A stretch of 44,907 bases of DNA from a virus, in the IMG/VR virus record IMGVR_UViG_3300005825_000009, positions 1 to 44,907 of that record; one strand, 5' to 3'. This document shows, piece after piece, positions 30,615-39,434 of the stretch (the stretch's first letter is position 1; the number at the start of each line of letters is the position of its first letter). Made by a program: the position numbers and the translations under genes. The notes below the pieces were generated by a model that saw only the letters and a list, made by a program, of their open reading frames with translations, did not search any database and was not told where the DNA came from.

Positions 30615-31127
30615 TTACGCCCGCGTCAAAGACATGGTGGAGAAAAAGCACTGCATGTAGCAGCCAACGTTTCCGCCGGAATCCTGCCAGGCCACGGGTG
30701 TAATCGTGTCACCAACTACCACATCCGTGAAGAACATACCGTTCATAACGGTTGATATACCTGTAAGTGCCAATCGTGCGTCTGTCACAATCATGGCGGC
30801 ACCGTTACGGCTGATGCCAATGCGTCGACTTCCTGTTGGATTGGTGAAAAACACGCCAAATTGCTGAACCAAGAGTTGATGGTCTACATCTGCCGTGTAT
30901 ACTTGCCCATTCCATTGTCCACGTGAGTCAAGAACAACCCGCGGAGCCGATAACGTAGCTAATGCCGTCTCCGCGCCCGTTGGAATCATCGGCGGACTAT
31001 CGAAACTCAAAATTATCTGTTGCGTTCGACACTGACGTAACAACGCAAAGTTGCTGATGAGATACCGTTCTAGGTCTGCATCGACACTTGGCGGTGTTAA
31101 GTCAATATCGAGTGGATGATGACTCAT
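30615..31127 (-). CDS. C1q-like beta protein, fibre or appendage candidate
   Basis: A 170-aa protein. After an 30-residue helical start it has WNGQVYTADVDHQLLVQQFGVFFTNPTGSRRIGISRNGAAMIV (in parts), matching the pattern of C1q/TNF-like jelly rolls ('y.a....l.v...v.f..n..G.R.i.i..NG'), and ends with strand-rich CYMQCFFSTMSLTRA. Such domains are trimeric tips in several phage fibres. The gene starts on the base after the previous stop (TAAATG). Confidence 0.6.
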   Translation of the reverse strand: MSHHPLDIDLTPPSVDADLERYLISNFALLRQCRTQQIILSFDSPPMIPTGAETALATLSAPRVVLDSRGQWNGQVYTADVDHQLLVQQFGVFFTNPTGSRRIGISRNGAAMIVTDARLALTGISTVMNGMFFTDVVVGDTITPVAWQDSGGNVGCYMQCFFSTMSLTRA

Positions 31128-31808
31128 TTATCCGTCCACGGATACACTGGCCGCACCCTTCAGAACATCATTGGAAAGCGAACGGAACAGCGCGAAAGCC
31201 GACGATGCGCGTTCGTCGTTATACGACTTGAACAACTTGGCAGTTGCGCCCTCAATACACGCCTCGAAGTAATCGAACAGAAGCCAATTAGTTACCCGCG
31301 CACGCGCTACCGCTTCCTCCGCGGGCGTGCCTGCTGAGAGATAGGCCCAAGCACCCGTTGCCAAATCATAAGTTGCCGGACGTGCCGTTTCTTCTTGTAT
31401 ATACGCCAGTGGCGTGAAATACGAGAAGTAAGCGACATCCACCAACCCACCATTGCCCATCCCAGCAAAGACAAGGCTGTCTCCACTCCGGTACCAATAA
31501 TATAATTCACGCTGTTGCATCTTGGATGGTGGCGCGAATCGCGGGAATATTGGTCGCCCGTGGTCATCGAGTAACTCCGGATACATGGGAGTGAATAGTT
31601 GGCGAAAACCTGGGGGACACTCCCAAATAAACGGTTCTGCGATAGCAGTAAGTTGGTCCTCCACCAAATCATTGTGGAAGAACGCACGTACCTGAATTTC
31701 TCGCATTGACGCGCGTAGCCAACCCGCAATAGCCGCCCGCCTATCAGGGCGACCCGTGCGTGCCACTACCTCATCAACCGCCGCTGAGAATGTCCCCCAG
31801 TCTGCCAT
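31128..31808 (-). CDS. Head-tail adaptor-like protein (T7 gp11-like position)
   Basis: A 226-aa protein. It starts with helical MADWGTFSAAVDEVVARTGRPDRRAAIAGWLRASMREI (in parts), followed by a segment with PFIWECPPGFRQL, YYWYRSGDSLVFAG and VDVAYFSYFTPLAY, then helical AVARARVTNWLLFDYFEACIEGATAKLF. Adaptor proteins of podoviruses have this layout: helical bundle, beta insert, helical end. It lies between the capsid genes and the nozzle candidate, where the adaptor gene is expected. Sequence evidence alone is moderate. Confidence 0.62.
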   Translation of the reverse strand: MADWGTFSAAVDEVVARTGRPDRRAAIAGWLRASMREIQVRAFFHNDLVEDQLTAIAEPFIWECPPGFRQLFTPMYPELLDDHGRPIFPRFAPPSKMQQRELYYWYRSGDSLVFAGMGNGGLVDVAYFSYFTPLAYIQEETARPATYDLATGAWAYLSAGTPAEEAVARARVTNWLLFDYFEACIEGATAKLFKSYNDERASSAFALFRSLSNDVLKGAASVSVDG

Positions 31809-31814
31809 TGCCGC

Positions 31815-32456
31815 TTACTCGGATGCCGCCGACTTGGACCGGAGACGGAGTCCAGAAGCCAGTTTCACATCATCAGCTCGCGGCAATTCGGGATGCGGGT
31901 CACCTGCACCGATACCCGCCAGTAGCGTGGAGTCATCGCCCTTGACGATATCCTCGCCAACGTCAACATCGGAAACCGGCACTTGCGCCGCGCGTGCTAC
32001 CTGCGTTTCCGCTCGCAACTTTGCCAGGTCCGTTTCTTCCATGAGGCGAATGTCGTCACCGGCCAACTGCTGTTGCAACATTTCGGCTTCCGGTTGCGTC
32101 ATCTCGTTGACGTCGATTGGAAGCTTGTTGACATGTTCTCTTGGCGGAATGAGCTTCCGCGCTTCGTCCAGCGGGGCCGTCGTCGTGGCACCTTTGACAG
32201 CGGCATTGAGCCTGCCTTTCTGGCGACGATGCTCACGTACGAGGGCTTCGGCTGCCTCTTTGTCAACCTTGCGAACAAGCTGCCGCAAGCTGCCGTACTT
32301 CGGGCTGGCAAGCATACGGTCAAGTTCTGCAATTACCGCTTCATCCTCCGTGACAAAGCGACACTCCTTGAACTCGATATACCGCTTCGCTCCGTCAATG
32401 CGCAAACTGACGCGCAAGTTTGGCGCTTGTCGCGCCGTATAAATACATTCGGACAT
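31815..32456 (-). CDS. Structural-operon protein, unknown
   Basis: A 213-aa protein with a very strong ribosome site (AGGAGGAG on the minus strand) before ATG 32456. The start CIYTARQAPNLRVSLRIDGAKRYIEFKECRFVTEDE looks like a small beta domain (a short 'I.f....f.t.d' module seen in phage capsid-associated proteins), followed by helices and an acidic, Pro-containing C-terminal part ending KLASGLRLRSKSAASE. It could be a head completion or tail assembly protein. No family can be named. Confidence 0.72.
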   Translation of the reverse strand: MSECIYTARQAPNLRVSLRIDGAKRYIEFKECRFVTEDEAVIAELDRMLASPKYGSLRQLVRKVDKEAAEALVREHRRQKGRLNAAVKGATTTAPLDEARKLIPPREHVNKLPIDVNEMTQPEAEMLQQQLAGDDIRLMEETDLAKLRAETQVARAAQVPVSDVDVGEDIVKGDDSTLLAGIGAGDPHPELPRADDVKLASGLRLRSKSAASE

Positions 32457-32511
32457 GACTCCTCCTCATTTGCCCTCCACCCACCCATTTCGGCATTGTC
32501 GCAAGCGCGCG

Positions 32512-32754
32512 TTACGACGTTGGCGCGGCTGCGATTGTCACCTGGATGGCCGAGATTTCGTCACGGAGCTTGCGCGCATCCATTGGCGGAATGCGGTCGA
32601 ACTCCGGCGAAATGGCCGGACTGGAACCGTCGGAGCCATCCGGCAGAAGTGCCTTCAGTGCCACGAGACACGTCTGAATCTGCGCTTGCGCCGTGGCATC
32701 AACGACACCCGTGACCAATACGTAAGAACCAAAAGGCCCAAAGTCGATTGCCAT
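32512..32754 (-). CDS. Small structural-operon protein, unknown
   Basis: An 80-aa protein with AGGAGG on the minus strand (complement of about 32762-32768) before ATG 32754. It opens with a hydrophobic beta-like stretch (FGPFGSYVLVTGVVDATAQAQIQTCLVALKALLP, in parts), then Pro-rich turn and a helix (MDARKLRDEISAIQVTI). It is the first gene after the capsid gene and its hairpin. The strong ribosome site suggests high expression; a minor head protein is possible. Confidence 0.68.
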   Translation of the reverse strand: MAIDFGPFGSYVLVTGVVDATAQAQIQTCLVALKALLPDGSDGSSPAISPEFDRIPPMDARKLRDEISAIQVTIAAAPTS

Positions 32755-32790
32755 TTTGCAATCCTCCTAGTTTGCTGATTGCTTCATACA

Positions 32791-32816
32791 CGGGTGGCAC
32801 ACTATTGCGCCACCCG
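32791..32816 (-). other. Stem-loop behind the major capsid gene
   Basis: CGGGTGGC (32791-32798) and GCCACCCG (32809-32816) form a perfect 8-bp stem with a 10-nt loop. It lies about 29 bases after the capsid gene stop in the direction of transcription. No T-run follows on either strand, so it is not a standard terminator. It may protect the 3' end of capsid mRNA or act as a partial, factor-dependent stop, as happens behind the capsid gene of T7. Confidence 0.65.
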
Positions 32817-32844
32817 GTTGACCTTACACGTTGCCTCAGTATTG

Positions 32845-34020
32845 TTACGCGGTCGCGGCAGCGGTGTCGATGCCGCTGTAGTACCCGCCGGTGGCTTCCG
32901 CCATGTACTCGATGCAGCAATCCGACGTCATGACGCCAAAATCCGCATCGACACCTGCGCGAGTGCCATCCCGGTCGTAACTGTCCTCAAAAGTGCGCCG
33001 CAGCCACCGCATACGCACCGCACCCGGATGAATGACGAGCATGTCTTTCGTCCAGAGTGGCGATTCGTTCATGAGCGGATGCGTCATCAGCGAGATATCG
33101 CCAAATGGCGTTTCCCACTTCGTCACCTTGAGGCCAAACGAGGTTTCCCCCGGTACCAGGTTCGTGATGCCATCGAGGCGCGCAATCTTGTTGAGAACTC
33201 GCACGACGGTGTTGCCACAGAACACGATGCGCTCGTTGGGCTTGCCCTTGATGTTCTTCTCGAAGATGGCTTGGAGGAACGTATCGAGGTCATCCCAGTC
33301 GGTGTCAGATGCCTGTGACGCGATGTTGCTGGAAAGCTGATAGCGAATGCCATCCATCGTGCGGAACACGCGGCTGTTCAGCGTGCCTATGGCCTTCTTG
33401 CCCCAGATGATGGCACGCTCGATGGCTTCTGCGTGGAACAGCGCTGCGTCACGCTTGTTCTTGGCAACCACCGGGCCGGTATGATACTCCACCGCCTGTG
33501 CCACACCCGACACATCCCACGCATGTCGCAGCGTCTGGATGTAATTGAACCGGGGAAAGCCGATGTTGGCGATTGCCACGGGACGCGCCGAGGCTTCTTC
33601 CGTTGCCTGCGTGATGAGCTGCAACGGCACGGGCGTGACACTGCCATCGAGCGCACCCGGCGAAGTGTCACCAAAACCGCGCGTCACAGTGGCACTGGAG
33701 CCCGTGATTGCGTCGATGAACACGTATTCACCCGAGGCTTCGGCCATGTAGACCTGGCCGACTTCCACCTGAGTGGCATCGGAGAACACCATCGTGGTGC
33801 CAGTTCCGGCATTGTTGGTGATGGTGTTTCGACCCGACAAGTGGTTTTCCTCGAACCACGTCGTGATTGTGTCAATTGCATCCTTCTCCTCCATACCGGC
33901 GGAGAGGGACAAGAGACGCGCCGAGCCCGTTGGAACGACCTGAAGCAGCCCCGCGGCAAAGTCACCTTTCCGGGATGCCTGGATGTTCTGGTCCGACGCG
34001 AATACGCCTTTTACTGCCAT
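32845..34020 (-). CDS. Major capsid protein (HK97 fold, DUF5309-like)
   Basis: A 391-aa protein with GAGGT before ATG 34020. The order of segments fits the DUF5309 major head protein family: early TITTWFEENHLSGRNTI, a central FPRFNYIQTLRHAWDVSGVAQAVEYHTG, a long helix with DAALFHAEAIERAIIWGKK, then MDGIRYQLSSN, FEKNIKGKPNERIVFCGNTVVRVLNKIAR and VTKWETPFGDISLMTHPLMN (P-loop and A-domain strands). It forms the icosahedral shell. The gene follows scaffold and precedes small head genes, as expected. The identification is by pattern; no close relative is named. Confidence 0.85.
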   Translation of the reverse strand: MAVKGVFASDQNIQASRKGDFAAGLLQVVPTGSARLLSLSAGMEEKDAIDTITTWFEENHLSGRNTITNNAGTGTTMVFSDATQVEVGQVYMAEASGEYVFIDAITGSSATVTRGFGDTSPGALDGSVTPVPLQLITQATEEASARPVAIANIGFPRFNYIQTLRHAWDVSGVAQAVEYHTGPVVAKNKRDAALFHAEAIERAIIWGKKAIGTLNSRVFRTMDGIRYQLSSNIASQASDTDWDDLDTFLQAIFEKNIKGKPNERIVFCGNTVVRVLNKIARLDGITNLVPGETSFGLKVTKWETPFGDISLMTHPLMNESPLWTKDMLVIHPGAVRMRWLRRTFEDSYDRDGTRAGVDADFGVMTSDCCIEYMAEATGGYYSGIDTAAATA

Positions 34021-34036
34021 TTCGCGTTACCTCGTT

Positions 34037-34774
34037 TTACGGTTCATCGTTGGGTACAGGTCCACCTGTAAGAATGGCAGCCCAGGAAGGCGCCTCATCG
34101 TCATCGTCGTCTTTATTATCCGTACTACGACCCGGCGGCACTGAAGGCAAACGGCCACCCGGTCTTTTGTCATCCTGTGGTGGCCGCGTCTGCCAACCTT
34201 GTGTCTCCGCCATCTTGTCGAAGTATTGCAGCGTCTTGTTGATTGCGCCTTCGACAGTGGCGCCGTCCTTTCGCAGAAATCCGCCAAGGACGGTACGCGC
34301 AACAGGCTCGAAAAGCTCGTCCTTGGCAATTGGCAACTTGGCTTGCAACTGCCGCAGAGCTTCATCACTCCGCATTGTGGCACGAGTTGTCGACGTCGTT
34401 TCCTCTTTCAGCGCCTCGAACCTGCGCTCCATGATGCGGTTGGCATTCAGCATGGCGGCCGTGAACGTCTTTTCTGCCACGGTATCGAGAGCCGCTCGAA
34501 GTGGCGACAAATCGCCATCTTCCATGCCCTTCTGAATTGCCTCGACATCGACGCCACCCGTAAGGTCAAGCCCTTTGACAAATTCTGCCAATGAGCTTCC
34601 GCGATTTTTGTCACCCTCCCTGTCGTCATCTTTCCCTTTTCCCGCGGATTGCTCTGTCACTGTAGCAGGCGCAGCCCAAGGCGACAAGTCACTCTTGTTA
34701 TCTTTGTCGGCTTTGCCAGACCCCGTGTCACCATCCTTGTTTTGCAGCGGATGCCGCAGAAAGTTCTTGAACAT
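34037..34774 (-). CDS. Scaffolding protein
   Basis: A 245-aa protein. ATG 34774 is chosen because GAGGAG lies seven bases upstream, although the frame continues to 34795. The N-terminal 65 residues are charged and disordered (DGDTGSGKADKDNKSD, GKGKDDDREGDKNRG), then a helical centre (VEAIQKGMEDGDLSPLRAALDTV, ANRIMERRFEALKEETTS), and an acidic C-terminus (STDNKDDDDDEAPSWAAILTGG, in parts). Disordered ends, central coiled coil, no cysteine, and position directly before the capsid gene are typical of phage scaffolds, which guide procapsid assembly and then leave. Confidence 0.8.
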   Translation of the reverse strand: MFKNFLRHPLQNKDGDTGSGKADKDNKSDLSPWAAPATVTEQSAGKGKDDDREGDKNRGSSLAEFVKGLDLTGGVDVEAIQKGMEDGDLSPLRAALDTVAEKTFTAAMLNANRIMERRFEALKEETTSTTRATMRSDEALRQLQAKLPIAKDELFEPVARTVLGGFLRKDGATVEGAINKTLQYFDKMAETQGWQTRPPQDDKRPGGRLPSVPPGRSTDNKDDDDDEAPSWAAILTGGPVPNDEP

Positions 34775-34775
34775 T

Positions 34776-35057
34776 TTAAAACTCCTCATGGTCATTTGCT
34801 ATCTCGCGAAGATGGGATGCCAAATCCTCGACGAAGCTACGGACATCGTTCAGCCGGATTTTTTGCAACGCCAAGGTCTGCAAGTGCACGGCATCCAGCA
34901 ATTCCGGCACACGCAATGTCAACTCGCTTTCATCCAAGCGTTTACGGTAGAGCGCTAACAGCATATGCAGCGTTGGAGAAGCCAGCACAAGTGCCAGCTC
35001 TTCCCGCATATGCGGTGGCAAATCGTTCCACGCGGCACGGACACTCGGAATGTCCAT
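34776..35057 (-). CDS. Small helical protein between portal and scaffold, unknown
   Basis: A 93-aa all-helical protein (PPHMREELALVLASPTLHMLLALYRKRLDE, LLDAVHLQTLALQKIRL, VEDLASHLREIANDHEEF, in parts). It starts in a TGATG overlap with the portal stop and ends one base before the scaffold start, so it is in the head-assembly cluster. Small helical proteins in this position are common in podoviruses, but their role is not generally known. Confidence 0.75.
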   Translation of the reverse strand: MDIPSVRAAWNDLPPHMREELALVLASPTLHMLLALYRKRLDESELTLRVPELLDAVHLQTLALQKIRLNDVRSFVEDLASHLREIANDHEEF

Positions 35058-37012
35058 CAGCCAGCCGGACCAGCCGGACCCGCCAACGCGGTAGCGCCGC
35101 CTTCTTGCGCCTGCTGCAGCGCTTGTTGCAACAGGAGAAACGCTTGCTGTTTTTGCTCAGGCGTAAGTTGGTCGAATGGCGTCTGGTGACGGAACTGCTT
35201 GAAGTCCGTGTAGTCGCCAATCAGGCCGGTCCAGTAATCAATCAGTGCCGGCACGTCGAATTCCTGCAATGCTGCCTGCGACTGAATGATATTGTTCAGC
35301 ACTTCCTTGATGGTGATGATGAGCGTCAGCCTGTCCAATCCTTTCATACCATCGCTCATGGCAAACACTAGCTTCGTATTGCGAAACGCAGTCGGGTCCG
35401 CTTGCACAATGTTCCCGTCCTGTCCGACAATCTCGATTGCAGACGCATACTGGAAAATGTTCTGCATCTGCATAAAACGAAGCGGATTTATTGCCTGGCT
35501 GTTGATGATTTTCGTCAACTTCAGCGGGCGACGACTGCCGCCAAGGACGGTGGCAGCAGCCTGGTATTGCGTTGCGCGCTCCAAGTCGGCCACCTGTCGC
35601 TGCAACTGCGTTGGCAATATCTGCTCCATGAGCTTGTCGATATCGCCGATATCCCGCATGGTATTGCCAGTATCGGGCGCATCCGTAATTTGCATGACGC
35701 GCTTGCGAAAGTCAATATCCTGCGCTGTAGTACGTGCCGGAATCTTGCCTGCGACAAAATCCTCTTCATCACTGCCAAGTGACGGGAACAGATTGCTATC
35801 GTAGAACAGCAATCCGTATAGAGATTTACGTGCCGCCCGTTGGTGCACATTCATCTGGAAACTGGCAAACCGATTCAGCGGAATCAGATGCTCAGCCCAG
35901 GACTTCGTCTGCCAGCCGAAACCGTCATCATTTGGCGTAGTGATACACAACGGTAGATAGCCATGCGCGTTATCCTGTGCCTTGCCGTACATGATGACGC
36001 CAGAATCGCCGATGTGGAACTCCCACACCTGCATGGTACTCGGCTCGCTGGCTGGCACCAACCCGTATTCGCGCGGGTCCAAGAACACGAGGATGCGAAT
36101 ACGCTCGTGGACATCCACATCTTCGATATCGGATTCCGTAGACATTGACAAGAGGCTGACCCAGTTAGTGCCACCTTCGATACCGGCAGCTGCATACGGG
36201 TCGATGACTGGTCGTTGGCGGTAATACCGCGCCTTGAAGGCGGAGTTGTCCATCAGCCTTTCGAGGTTGAACAATCTGCCATAGTGCGCCTGTTTGCGTA
36301 GCCAAAACCTCCGCTTCAGGTCAACTACGGCAACAAACTCGCCTTCCTGATAGACGTCTTTGGGTTCTACAGCCGGGTCGTAGAATGTATTGTACGCGTC
36401 GGTAGTCTCCAACCGATTGCCCGCATAGAGCACTTGGTCATGTTGAATTTCAACACCGCCAGCAGCGGCATTGTTAATCTGCGAGCCTTTGATTTCTCGC
36501 CACTCAGCCATAATACCGGCCCAGTTGTACTTGTACGCGTTGAAGATGAACTTTGCCAGTTCCGCGTAATGGCCGAATGTCTCGTCGTGCTGGTTCATCA
36601 GGGCGGCAAAACCCTTTGCCACATCCTGCTGTTCGCGAGGCGCCACCGCATTGTACATGGCTTCGTCGGGTGCGAGAAGTAGCAACGACTGCACGACGGC
36701 GTCTTCCAACTTGACTAGGGTCATTGGCAGTTTCACATCCACCACTTTGAGACCCTTACCCCGGCGATTATCGCGCTCACGCTTCTTGTCATCTTCGCTC
36801 AGCAGAAGATAGCCATACACCTCGCGGTCGATAAACTCGTAGCGATTCGCCCGCACATCGCGCATCGGCGCACCCAAATCCATCAGACCGCGAAGATGGT
36901 CTAGCAGTTTGGTATGTTGCTTTTCCGTGAGCGTCAACGTGTCGTTCAGGCGGTAACCTGTTGCCTTCCGGTTGGATTTGGCCGGTTGCCGACCTTTCTT
37001 ACGAGTTGCCAT
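35057..37012 (-). CDS. Portal protein
   Basis: A 651-aa protein. ATG 37012 is chosen since GGAG (about 37021-37024) precedes it; the frame is open to a GTG at 37027 that overlaps the terminase. It begins with a basic tail (MATRKKGRQPAKSNRKATGYR). The size, the helical N-terminal part (LEDAVVQSLLLLAPDEAMYNAV), the domain around FHIGDSGVIMYGKAQDNAHGYLPLCI and NRFASFQMNVHQRAARKSLYGLLFYDS, and the Gln-rich helical end (QQAFLLLQQALQQAQEGG) fit podovirus portals. It directly follows the large terminase. The last residues GPAGPAG come from a short 9-bp tandem repeat. Confidence 0.85.
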   Translation of the reverse strand: MATRKKGRQPAKSNRKATGYRLNDTLTLTEKQHTKLLDHLRGLMDLGAPMRDVRANRYEFIDREVYGYLLLSEDDKKRERDNRRGKGLKVVDVKLPMTLVKLEDAVVQSLLLLAPDEAMYNAVAPREQQDVAKGFAALMNQHDETFGHYAELAKFIFNAYKYNWAGIMAEWREIKGSQINNAAAGGVEIQHDQVLYAGNRLETTDAYNTFYDPAVEPKDVYQEGEFVAVVDLKRRFWLRKQAHYGRLFNLERLMDNSAFKARYYRQRPVIDPYAAAGIEGGTNWVSLLSMSTESDIEDVDVHERIRILVFLDPREYGLVPASEPSTMQVWEFHIGDSGVIMYGKAQDNAHGYLPLCITTPNDDGFGWQTKSWAEHLIPLNRFASFQMNVHQRAARKSLYGLLFYDSNLFPSLGSDEEDFVAGKIPARTTAQDIDFRKRVMQITDAPDTGNTMRDIGDIDKLMEQILPTQLQRQVADLERATQYQAAATVLGGSRRPLKLTKIINSQAINPLRFMQMQNIFQYASAIEIVGQDGNIVQADPTAFRNTKLVFAMSDGMKGLDRLTLIITIKEVLNNIIQSQAALQEFDVPALIDYWTGLIGDYTDFKQFRHQTPFDQLTPEQKQQAFLLLQQALQQAQEGGATALAGPAGPAG

Positions 37013-37014
37013 TG

Positions 37015-38520
37015 CTATACTCCACAAACTTGTAGGGCGCCGCGGGCTTTTTCCTGCGCCGGTTTACCTTCACGGATGGTAGACATGATAAGCGCCATGT
37101 GCCGCGCAGTCATTGTTGGTCCATACGCACAAGCGTCAATAACATCGTCATCATTATCCTTTGCTTGCATGTCGTAAGTCAGCAACTGCTTGGTGATTAT
37201 CCAGTCACCTTCCGTCAAGCCATAACTGGCAGGTTGAGTTGGACGGTCTTTGAGCATTGCTGCCCAACCAGAGATGTGAATATTCTTATTCTGCCGGCCA
37301 TGATTGATACCGACGAATTGCAACGGGTAATCCGGGTAATAAATGGCAGCCAGGTGGTCGAAAATTGGCCGAAGTGCGTCCTGAAACGCGTAATTTTCAA
37401 TTCCACAAACCCAGGCATTCCACTCTTCGCTGTAGGCAACGAGCGAATGGAACAATTGCACAGGGTCAATACCTACCCAGTGATCAATCTCCACGATTTG
37501 CCACTTGTTGAATTCGGCATTCCAGGCATGGACGGCAACCACCGTCTTGTGTGCCCATTCTCTACGCGAAGATGCCAAATCAACAGACAAAAACGCGTAT
37601 TCCTGTTCGCCAGGCACCATTGCTGGCAGGTAATGGATGTCCTGCGCCTTGATTAGCGCTCTGCCACCAGCCAGCGGCAGGTTCATCATCTCGGCAAACC
37701 AGACGTCTGCCAAACCCATGCTGCAATATTCCTGATAATCCGCCTGCAACTTCTCGATTGGCCACATTTCAGGCCAAAGCGGCGTTCCATCAGAGAGCAA
37801 GCAGCCAAATCGGCGGCTGTACCAGAAGGGGGATTTGCAATGCAGGTCGAGGATGGACCGCACGCCGTGAATATTGCCGATGTGGATTATTTTATTCCAC
37901 TTCTTGTCGAGCGCCTTGATGAATGCAGCGTACAGCCAACGCTTGCATTTCAAGAATTGCGTTTCATCACCTGCCGTCTCCTCATCTTCGAGGTCATCGA
38001 CGATGGCAAGTTGTGGACGTTGATGTCCGATGTTCAGGCCGCGCACCTGTTTGCCCATGCCTTGCGCACGGAGGATGCAGCGTTTGCCTGTACGTGCTAT
38101 CGTGAAGATGTAGAAACCTTCACCAACACGTTGGACCTCGTAGTTAATGCCGCCGAATGCCGCTATGAAGTTATCGGACTCCATAAACCGCATTACGTCA
38201 CGGCAGGCTTCGATTGCCAACGTGCTGGTGTTGCTCAAATAGACGATGAATTCCACCTCATCGACAAAGAGCCAGTGGAATGGGCACGCCAGTTTTGCTA
38301 GTGTTGTTTTGGCGTGGTCACGCGGTACCGCCTCCGCCATTCGGCGAACCGCCTTATCGCGGAAATCGTCGAATACATCTACATGGAATTTGGGAACTGC
38401 CTCTGTCAGTTCCTCGCCCATAAAATACTCGATGAAAAACTCGCTATCGTGCTCAAGGGCAGTCACGATAGTGTCAACCGATAATGCTACCGGTTGCGAG
38501 ATGGCGGTGTTCGCGTGCAT
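37015..38520 (-). CDS. terL: Terminase large subunit
   Basis: A 501-aa packaging motor. The Walker A-type motif is VPRDHAKTT (R67, K71, T72), the 'R..AKTT' form used by T7-like terminases. Walker B is LAIVDDLED (D177, D178). IIHIGNIHG is probably the coupling motif. The RNase H-fold nuclease follows: LSVDLASS (D316), CGIENYAF (E377) and DDDVIDACAYG (D461, D464). It cuts and pumps DNA with the portal. It is coupled to the small-subunit candidate by a TAATG overlap. A GATC site at 37481 is one of only nine. The T7-like ATPase motif is consistent with a podovirus. Confidence 0.93.
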   Translation of the reverse strand: MHANTAISQPVALSVDTIVTALEHDSEFFIEYFMGEELTEAVPKFHVDVFDDFRDKAVRRMAEAVPRDHAKTTLAKLACPFHWLFVDEVEFIVYLSNTSTLAIEACRDVMRFMESDNFIAAFGGINYEVQRVGEGFYIFTIARTGKRCILRAQGMGKQVRGLNIGHQRPQLAIVDDLEDEETAGDETQFLKCKRWLYAAFIKALDKKWNKIIHIGNIHGVRSILDLHCKSPFWYSRRFGCLLSDGTPLWPEMWPIEKLQADYQEYCSMGLADVWFAEMMNLPLAGGRALIKAQDIHYLPAMVPGEQEYAFLSVDLASSRREWAHKTVVAVHAWNAEFNKWQIVEIDHWVGIDPVQLFHSLVAYSEEWNAWVCGIENYAFQDALRPIFDHLAAIYYPDYPLQFVGINHGRQNKNIHISGWAAMLKDRPTQPASYGLTEGDWIITKQLLTYDMQAKDNDDDVIDACAYGPTMTARHMALIMSTIREGKPAQEKARGALQVCGV

Positions 38521-39131
38521 TAGGCGTAGGACATAGCGTTGTCAAATGCCGACAGCAACCCATCGGCATCTTGCATGTCCAAGTCTGCCGCAGGCGGGCG
38601 GGCGCTAAGTACACGTTCTGCCTGCGTCAGTGCCATTGAGTCATCCGATTTCTGCGGCCGGTCCTTCTCCTCACGGGAGATGGTGAACGACTGTTGCAGT
38701 CTATCGGTGAATCGCTGCGTCAGATGTACGACCACGTGCTCGCCATTTCGCGGGGTCGCCACCTGGAAGTTATGTCGCGGTCCACGCCGCTGTGCCTTGT
38801 TTGCCATGATAGATGCTCGCAGAGCAAAGTCAGGGTCAGGATTGTTGCGCAAAGCTTCTAGCACGCGCAATGCGCCGAACTGCTCGATATTATCCCACGC
38901 CTGATTCAGTGTTTGGAAAGTGTCGATGTTCTCGGCAGCGTACTCCTGCACGAGTTTCTGGACATCTGGCGTTTCAACCAAATCTGCCACTTGAGAAGCT
39001 GGCAACATCGTGGCCTGCGCGATGTCCTCGACTGAAACACCCATTGCCACCATTTTGGCAAGGCGCGAAGCCACGTCGCCGTTGGTCGAAAGTGCCAACT
39101 TCCCGTTCTGCTTGTTGCTATCGGTGCTCAT
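38520..39131 (-). CDS. Terminase small subunit candidate
   Basis: A 203-aa protein. Residues 20-60 (VASRLAKMVAMGVSVEDIAQATMLPASQVADLVETPDVQ, in parts) look like a helix-turn-helix, followed by a helical region (EYAAENIDTFQTLNQAWDNIEQFGALRVLEAL, in parts) fit for the ring-forming domain, and a charged linker to the C-terminus. The position directly before the large subunit and the HTH support the call. It recognises the packaging site; the hairpin-rich region upstream is a candidate for that site. AGGAG lies about ten bases before ATG 39131. Confidence 0.72.
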   Translation of the reverse strand: MSTDSNKQNGKLALSTNGDVASRLAKMVAMGVSVEDIAQATMLPASQVADLVETPDVQKLVQEYAAENIDTFQTLNQAWDNIEQFGALRVLEALRNNPDPDFALRASIMANKAQRRGPRHNFQVATPRNGEHVVVHLTQRFTDRLQQSFTISREEKDRPQKSDDSMALTQAERVLSARPPAADLDMQDADGLLSAFDNAMSYA

Positions 39132-39216
39132 TTCCTAACACTCCTTTCCTGTCGCACGGGCGGCCGTGACTGGCAACTATCGGGCGGCCCCCGCCCCGCC
39201 GCGGCTCTATTCTTTA

Positions 39217-39244
39217 ACTATACACGAAACTGCCAAATATGCAA
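39217..39244 (-). promoter_or_regulatory. Candidate promoter of the structural operon
   Basis: On the minus strand TTGCAT (complement of 39239-39244) is separated by 16 bases from TATAGT (complement of 39217-39222), about 85 bases before the terminase small-subunit start. The -10 box matches five of six consensus bases, the -35 box only three. The surrounding bases are AT-rich against a GC-rich background. It is the only plausible start for the 22-kb structural transcript I can find. Confidence 0.4.
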
Positions 39245-39434
39245 TTTAATAATGTTAGTCACAGGGGGGTATTTGGCATTACGAAAATCCGCCAGTTGGG
39301 TGCGGACCAATATGAATGCAAGCGTTTTATTTTTTGCGGCAAACTGGACGCGGGGGTATTTATACACGGACGGCACGGCAGCGAATGGGGGGAAGCACCC
39401 CACCCCGGCAACGCGTTTTAGCCCCCAGGACTAC

